55,430 bases of DNA from a bacterium (lineage in GTDB: Bacteria > Chlamydiota > Chlamydiia > Chlamydiales > SM23-39), in assembly GCA_021780355.1 (NCBI GenBank), contig JAJXYX010000067.1, positions 1-55,430 on the forward strand, given 5' to 3'. The notes under the pieces were generated by a model. That model worked only from the letters and a program-made list of their open reading frames with translations, had not been told where the DNA came from and did no database searches. Position 1 is the stretch's first letter, and the number at the start of each line of letters is the position of its first letter. Positions 51,120-55,430 of this stretch are shown one piece after another. The position numbers and the translations under genes were made by a program.

Positions 51120-52908
51120 TCTCTGTCAGATATTGTTTGCGAAGACGAATAAAGTTAGGAGTAATCTCAACGAGTTCATCGTCGGCAATGTAGTCGATCG
51201 CTTGCTCTAGCGTGAATCTGCGAGGCGGCGTTAAGATGATGTTCTCATCGCTGCCAGCAGCCCTTACGTTGGTGAGCTGTTTTGCTTTTGTCGGATTGAC
51301 GATGAGATCGTTGTCTCTTGCATGTTCGCCGACGATCATCCCTTCGTATACTTCGTCCCCAGGTTTTACGAACAAAGATCCTCGCTCTTGCAGAGTAAAG
51401 AGGCCATATCCGTTGGCTTTGCCAGGGCTATTGGAAATGAGAACGCCTCTCGTTCTGCCGATGAGCTCCCCTTTCCAGGGACCGAATGTTTCGAAAATCG
51501 AGGTCAATACGCCAAGGCCCGAGGTGCGGGTCAAAAAGTCATTTCGATATCCCATAAGTCCTCGCGTCGGCATGATAAAACTCATGGTGGTGAGTCCGTG
51601 CTCCGAGGTGGAAAGGGTGGTCATTTCCCCTTTGCGCTTCGAGAGATCTTCGATCACAGTTCCTGAATATTCTTCAGGTACTTCAATGTGGACTCTTTCA
51701 AATGGCTCCATCACGACGCCATCGACTTCTTTGGTGATGACTTTTGGTTTGGAAACAGCGAGCTCGTAGCCTTCGCGGCGCATGGTCTCGATTAAAACAG
51801 CCAGGTGGAGCTCGCCTCGTCCGCATACGCGGATCGCATCGTCGCGGCCAGGAATTTCTTCGATTTTTAAAGAGATGTTGGCTCTTTTTTCTTTTTGCAG
51901 CCTGTCTCGCAGTTTATTCATCGTGACGTGCTTGCCGTCTTTTCCGACAAAAGGGCTGGTATTCACGAGGAATTCTACGGATACAGTCGGTTCTGCCAGG
52001 GTGATGGGAGGCAATTGGACAACTTTGTCTGTAGCGCAAATCGTATCGCCGATGTCGATTTCTGGAATGCCTGAAAGAGAAATGATATCTCCAGCTCCAG
52101 CATCGTCGATTTCAATTTTTTTCAAACCGTGGTGTCCTTCGATTTTGACAATCCTGTGGTTCGTATGGTTTCCATTTCGGTCTACGCGGGTTAACGTATC
52201 GCCTTTAGACACTTTTCCTTCTAAAATGCGTCCGCAAGCCTGGCGTCCTAAGTAATCATCGTAGCCGATGGTTGCCGCTTGCATGAGGAAGGGGAGACCC
52301 AAATCGCCGGGAGGCGGAGGTGCTGCTGTCAAAATCAGCTCGAAAAGGGGCATTAAGTCTTTGGGCTCGTCGCCGACTTTATTGATGGCGTATCCGCTGA
52401 ATCCGGAGGCGTAGATATAGGAAAAATCGAGCTGTTCGTCATTCGCGCCGAGCTCTAAGAAAAGATCGAACGTCAAATCTAAAGCGCGGTCGGGGTTTGC
52501 GTGAGGGCGGTCGATCTTATTGAGAACGACAATAGGTCTCAGTCCCATTTTCAAAGCTTGGGAAAGGACAAAACGCGTTTGTGGCATTGGGCCTTCTTGC
52601 GCATCGACGAGCAATAAGACGGAGTTGACCATCCCGAGCACCCGTTCTACCTCGCCGGAAAAGTCGGCGTGTCCTGGGGTGTCGATAATGTTAATTTTAA
52701 AGTCTTTATAATAGACGCAAGTGTGTTTGGCGAAGATCGTGATGCCGCGCTCTCTTTCTTGGTCAAAGCTGTCCATGACCCTTTCTGGGATTTTTTCATT
52801 ATCTCTGAAAATATTCGATTGTTTTAAGAGACTGTCGAGCAAGGTCGTTTTGCCGTGGTCGATGTGCGCGATGATAGCGATGTTGCGTATTTTTTCTGGG
52901 TCAAACAT
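51097..52908 (-). CDS. typA: translational GTPase TypA/BipA
   Basis: A 603-residue ribosome-associated GTPase, full length. GTPase motifs [10 protein letters not shown] (G1), [11 protein letters not shown] (G2), DTPGHADF (G3), NKIDRPHA (G4) and ASGF (G5) lie in the first 175 residues; domain II, the III/V parts and the BipA-specific C-terminal domain ([45 protein letters not shown]) follow. It acts on the 30S/70S ribosome in stress and ribosome assembly. First in the operon with menG and menF. Confidence 0.95.
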   Translation of the reverse strand: MFDPEKIRNIAIIAHIDHGKTTLLDSLLKQSNIFRDNEKIPERVMDSFDQERERGITIFAKHTCVYYKDFKINIIDTPGHADFSGEVERVLGMVNSVLLLVDAQEGPMPQTRFVLSQALKMGLRPIVVLNKIDRPHANPDRALDLTFDLFLELGANDEQLDFSYIYASGFSGYAINKVGDEPKDLMPLFELILTAAPPPPGDLGLPFLMQAATIGYDDYLGRQACGRILEGKVSKGDTLTRVDRNGNHTNHRIVKIEGHHGLKKIEIDDAGAGDIISLSGIPEIDIGDTICATDKVVQLPPITLAEPTVSVEFLVNTSPFVGKDGKHVTMNKLRDRLQKEKRANISLKIEEIPGRDDAIRVCGRGELHLAVLIETMRREGYELAVSKPKVITKEVDGVVMEPFERVHIEVPEEYSGTVIEDLSKRKGEMTTLSTSEHGLTTMSFIMPTRGLMGYRNDFLTRTSGLGVLTSIFETFGPWKGELIGRTRGVLISNSPGKANGYGLFTLQERGSLFVKPGDEVYEGMIVGEHARDNDLIVNPTKAKQLTNVRAAGSDENIILTPPRRFTLEQAIDYIADDELVEITPNFIRLRKQYLTENERKRAK

Positions 52909-52981
52909 GATCTTTCAAAAATTCCTCATTAATTGGGATAAGTGTACCTTACTAAACTAATTAATTCCTAGAAGGATTTTC

Positions 52982-53011
52982 TTGCTTTAAACTTCAAAAA
53001 GCCCCTATACT
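52982..53011 (+). promoter_or_regulatory. putative promoter for mgtE
   Basis: TTGCTT (52982-52987), an 18-base spacer and TATACT (53006-53011), 57 bases before ATG 53069 in the gap that separates typA from mgtE. No Mg-sensing riboswitch structure was recognised in the short leader. Confidence 0.45.
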
Positions 53012-53068
53012 GGGTGCAGAAAGTAGAAAGTTATGTAGAAATATTTTTCAAATCCTCTGAGGGTCGCC

Positions 53069-54538
53069 ATGGAAATTCCTTCCAACGATGAGCACGACGA
53101 AAAAACTTACCCTCAAGGGATAGAACTTTTAGACTCAAAAATTGGCAGAATTGATGATTTGTTGAAAGAAAAACTTGAGAGAGCTTTTCATAAACAAACG
53201 TCGAAAGTCCGTCTTCACGACATAGCAAAAATCGCCTGCGAGCACTCTCCGATCGACCTGGCTTACGCCGCTTCTCACCTTCCTCCCAATGTCCGTCCTG
53301 TTCTCTATGACCATCTTCCCAATCGGGATGCGAAAATCAAATTTTTGGTCAACACGGATGGCGACACGCGAGTGACGCTTTTTCGCCATTTAAATGATGT
53401 TGAGCTTAGAAAAATCTTTAATAGCATGCCCCCAGATGAGGCGGTTTGGATTATTGAAGATATGCCCGAGCGCCGTTTCCGCCGTCTCATGGATCAGATC
53501 GATTCGAAAAAAGCCGGCCGCATTCGAGCTTTAAAGCAGCATGATCGAAAAAGCGCCGGCCGTCTCATGACGTCGGAATTTTTTGCCTTCACCATGGATA
53601 TGACCATTGGAGAAGCAGCTGTCTATATTCGGGACAATCCTCGAATCGATTTTGCCAAGGGGATTTTTATCCTTAACCACGCCGGAGAACTGCAAGGCTA
53701 CGTTCCGACGAGGAACATGATGATCAATCCGCCCCACACGCCACTTCGCCAAGTGATGCGTCCTGTTCTTCATAAAGTGACTGCTGAATCGACGCGGGAA
53801 GAGGTGATCGATCTCGTCGAGCGTTACCGTATTTCTTCTCTTCCTGTCGTCGACATTGATAATTACCTTGTCGGCGTAATTTCTCACGAAGATGTCGTAG
53901 AAGCAATGGAAGATCTCGCTGACGAAACGATTGCCCGGATGGCAGGTACGAATGAAAGGTTCACCTCTCACGATCCGATTACCCGCCGCTTTCTCACCCG
54001 AGCGCCCTGGCTCATCGTCACTCTTCTCGCCGGTCTTGTCAACGTAGGCGTCATGTCGTCGTTCCAACAGCGCGCTGGCGGCATTTTGACGTTTGCCCTC
54101 TTTTTCGTTCCCCTCATTACCGGGATGTCGGGCAATATTGGTCTTCAGTGCAGCACAGTTCTGGTCCGGATTATGGCCATGGGAGGCCTTTCCCTCGGTA
54201 GCCGCCGAGAAACGATTACGAAAGAGCTCATCAGCGGTGTGTTCACGGGGTCTATCTTCGGCATCAGCTGTGGGTTTATTTTGTATCTTTTAAGCTTTCT
54301 CACAGGTGCCTCTCTCACCCCAGCGGCTCCTGGAGCCGTCGCTGCGATTGTAAGCATCGGCCTCATCGGAGGCTGCTGCGCAGGTACGCTTCTCGGCGTT
54401 TTCGCCCCTCTCTTCTTCGCCCGCATCGGCGTCGATCCTGCCATCTCCGCCGGGCCGATTGTCACATCATTGAATGATTTCCTCTCTATGACGATCTATT
54501 TCCTGATCGCCTGGGGTGTGAGTACGCTATTTTTTTAG
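53069..54538 (+). CDS. mgtE: magnesium transporter MgtE
   Basis: A 489-residue MgtE. The cytosolic N-domain (about 30-170; VTLFRHLNDVELRKIFNSMPPDEAVWIIEDMP with RRLMDQ) is followed by two CBS domains (about 175-295; MTSEFFAFTMDMTIGEAAVYIRD and VMRPVLHKVTAE..SLPVVDIDNYLVGVIS), a plug helix and five membrane helices (about 315-489) with PLITGMSGNIGLQCSTVLVRIMAMG, the pore motif. It conducts Mg into the cell and closes when cytosolic Mg is high. GAGGG six bases before ATG 53069. It is divergent from typA. Confidence 0.93.
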   Translation: MEIPSNDEHDEKTYPQGIELLDSKIGRIDDLLKEKLERAFHKQTSKVRLHDIAKIACEHSPIDLAYAASHLPPNVRPVLYDHLPNRDAKIKFLVNTDGDTRVTLFRHLNDVELRKIFNSMPPDEAVWIIEDMPERRFRRLMDQIDSKKAGRIRALKQHDRKSAGRLMTSEFFAFTMDMTIGEAAVYIRDNPRIDFAKGIFILNHAGELQGYVPTRNMMINPPHTPLRQVMRPVLHKVTAESTREEVIDLVERYRISSLPVVDIDNYLVGVISHEDVVEAMEDLADETIARMAGTNERFTSHDPITRRFLTRAPWLIVTLLAGLVNVGVMSSFQQRAGGILTFALFFVPLITGMSGNIGLQCSTVLVRIMAMGGLSLGSRRETITKELISGVFTGSIFGISCGFILYLLSFLTGASLTPAAPGAVAAIVSIGLIGGCCAGTLLGVFAPLFFARIGVDPAISAGPIVTSLNDFLSMTIYFLIAWGVSTLFF

Positions 54539-54553
54539 ATGCGGCTTTGCTGC

Positions 54554-54610
54554 TACCCTCGTTCCACCTCATAAAAGGCTCGCATTGAAAGTCTTTTGAG
54601 CTGAATAAAA
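54554..54610. repeat. left-half remnant of the 118-bp palindrome family
   Basis: TACCCTCGTTCCACCTCA..AAAAGG..GCATTGAAAG.CTTTTGAGCTGAATAAAA follows the left half and loop of the 9682-9799 element with several differences; the right half is missing. It lies just after the mgtE stop. Confidence 0.55.
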
Positions 54611-54620
54611 TTTTTTGTTT

Positions 54621-54872
54621 TTATGATTCCAGGTTTTTTTTTGAAGGTTTTGTTAATGTCAAGGAAGGGCTTTTAGGCGGGGCTTCGGTTTTGGTGGGTT
54701 CTACAGTATCCACGGTTGCGTAAACCGCGCTAGGCGTAGGCATATTTGCAATAGGCGCAGGGGGGGGGTATTTATAAAGGAATTATTTCCTAAAGACGCG
54801 AACAGAATCTCAGGTTCTTCAAGATCTAGGGCTTCAGGGGCAACAAATTGATGAAACCCAACAAAATCTCAT
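54621..54872 (-). pseudogene. broken Pro-rich ORF with a 9-G (poly-C) tract
   Basis: On the minus strand a frame starting without an ATG next to the 165-bp palindrome reads DFVGFHQFVAPEALDLEEPEILF.. and ends at a TAG just past a run of nine C; one base away, PPAPIANMPTPSAVYATVDTVEPTKTEAP.. continues to a TAA at 54621-54623. A one-base change in the run would join the two into about 83 codons. The 5' end seems cut off by the palindrome at 54873. Poly-G/C tracts are known phase-variation sites in chlamydiae, so this may be a switched-off gene, but with no start codon it is more likely dead. Confidence 0.5.
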
Positions 54873-55037
54873 TATACCGTTCGTGACTCAAGAATCGGCT
54901 ATTGGACGGGAGATCGCTGCCAAAAATCGATTGCGGCAAAGTGGGCTAGTATCAGGCAATACAACCCACTTTGCCGCAATCGATTTTTGGCGCTTTGAAC
55001 CCGTCCAATAGCCGATTCTTGAGTTACGAACGGTATA
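54873..55037. repeat. 165-bp palindromic repeat, copy 5
   Basis: Exactly 165 bp from TATACCGTTCGTGACTCAAG to CTTGAGTTACGAACGGTATA. Outer arms and core pair, but the left inner segment reads GAGATCGCTGCC where the right reads GGCGCTTTGAA, the same asymmetry as copy 3 and, mirrored, copy 1. Confidence 0.92.
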
Positions 55038-55150
55038 CTTGGTGTAAAGAAAATATTTCATTCATGGAATACAAGAATCGAATTATTGCAGGTAAAAAAA
55101 CTTAAAATGAACTTTTTGTTTCTTGGAAAATCCTTGTTCTTCAAGAAGAG

Positions 55151-55351
55151 ATGACAGAATCGGACGTTATTGCCCTTTTGGCGGGAGCTGGAAAAACGCT
55201 TGCTCTCCACAACGTTTTAAGCCGGATGCCCGAGATGGCAGTACAGCAAGAGAGTGTAGAAATTTATCTCTATATGAGGGGGATTACACGCAACTTTGCA
55301 ATCAATGTATACCCAAGTAATCTCAAAAGTTGGTCGCAGGCGCCCCAATAG
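55151..55351 (+). CDS. small hypothetical protein
   Basis: A 66-residue frame with AAGAAGAG before ATG 55151. It contains LLAGAGKTLALHNVLSRMPEMAVQQ; the short GAGKT resembles part of a P-loop but lacks the leading Gly-x-x-x. No family recognised. It overlaps by 29 bases the open frame on the other strand (55323-55430). It could be a chance frame or a remnant. Confidence 0.3.
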   Translation: MTESDVIALLAGAGKTLALHNVLSRMPEMAVQQESVEIYLYMRGITRNFAINVYPSNLKSWSQAPQ

Positions 55352-55430
55352 GCTTGAATTTATCCCTCACCCGCCCCCTTAACGCCTGCCCTAAAACAGA
55401 CTCCGCAGTCACAGTCGACAACACCGCGAA
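55323..55430 (-). CDS. C-terminal end of a gene running off the right edge
   Basis: From the window edge the minus strand reads 35 codons, TAESVLGQALRGRVRDKFKPIG then APATNF and TGA at 55323-55325, without interruption. Composition is typical of a real protein and the frame is open to the edge, so this is probably the 3' end of a longer gene. Too short to name. Confidence 0.45.
   Translation of the reverse strand, partial: FAVLSTVTAESVLGQALRGRVRDKFKPIGAPATNF

Noticed and set aside
52909-53068. Magnesium riboswitch ahead of mgtE
   Set aside because: The leader between the putative promoter and ATG 53069 is under 60 bases and shows no M-box-like helices.

Overview
The window looks like a chromosome segment of an environmental, amoeba-associated member of the Chlamydiae (Parachlamydia/Waddlia/Criblamydia-like). 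This rests on gene content read by eye, not on a database search: a NUE-like SET-domain protein, a TyrP aromatic amino acid permease, an Inc-like bilobed membrane protein, DUF4116-type repeats, MORN proteins, a full-length menaquinone route, and many proteins with eukaryotic-type domains next to compact housekeeping genes. Coding density is high. No rRNA, tRNA or CRISPR array was seen.

Layout. 0.15-1.2 kb: three short secreted Gly/Asn-rich proteins. 1.5-8.7 kb: ordinary genes (YqeY, VOC protein with a probable frameshift, aminotransferase, PhnA-like, DUF885, ClbS/DfsB-like, beta-carbonic anhydrase). 8.9-15.3 kb: a host-interaction island with a SET-domain protein, a protein built like the eukaryotic APC/C coactivators Cdc20/Cdh1, a HECT-type ubiquitin ligase behind DUF4116-like repeats, and an Inc-like protein. 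15.5-22.4 kb: DUF4239 protein, HtpX, M20 peptidase, coiled-coil membrane protein and menE. 22.4-27.7 kb: four MORN-repeat paralogues, the first decayed, sharing a C-terminal domain with His and Asp-Cys blocks like clan CE (Ulp1/YopJ) enzymes. 28-33.7 kb: a tripartite RND efflux operon. 34-39.8 kb: a Nudix hydrolase and a minus-strand cluster that includes two nucleotide kinases with apparent signal peptides, a HAD phosphatase and an OMP decarboxylase. 40-43.2 kb: menB-menA facing menD. 43.4-44.9 kb: a second Cdc20/Cdh1-like gene, then tyrP. 46-49.2 kb: truncated ATPase, aspartyl-protease-like lipoprotein, PIN/Phd toxin-antitoxin pair. 49.4-54.5 kb: typA-menG-menF and divergent mgtE. The right end holds a broken Pro-rich ORF with a 9-G tract and a partial gene.

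The most striking point is the pair of Cdc20/Cdh1-like proteins (10101-11696 and 43429-44907). Both have a basic KRRK N-terminus, a C-box-like DRFIPRA, a DDFY block, a WD40-like propeller with Fizzy-family signatures (VKA..FSP, GGG..D, STH) and a C-terminal Ile-Arg. C-box and IR tail are the two docking elements by which eukaryotic coactivators bind the anaphase-promoting complex. With the adjacent HECT ligase and SET protein this suggests a set of effectors aimed at host ubiquitin, cell-cycle and chromatin machinery.

A second theme is a family of near-perfect palindromes, usually exactly 165 bp, with TATACC...GGTATA ends. Copies and fragments lie beside the effector-like genes, toxin-antitoxin genes and secreted proteins; one supplies the stop codon of a MORN gene. 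TA-flanked ends plus an IS630-family transposase remnant at 11856-12094 suggest MITE-like elements once moved by an IS630/Tc1-type transposase.
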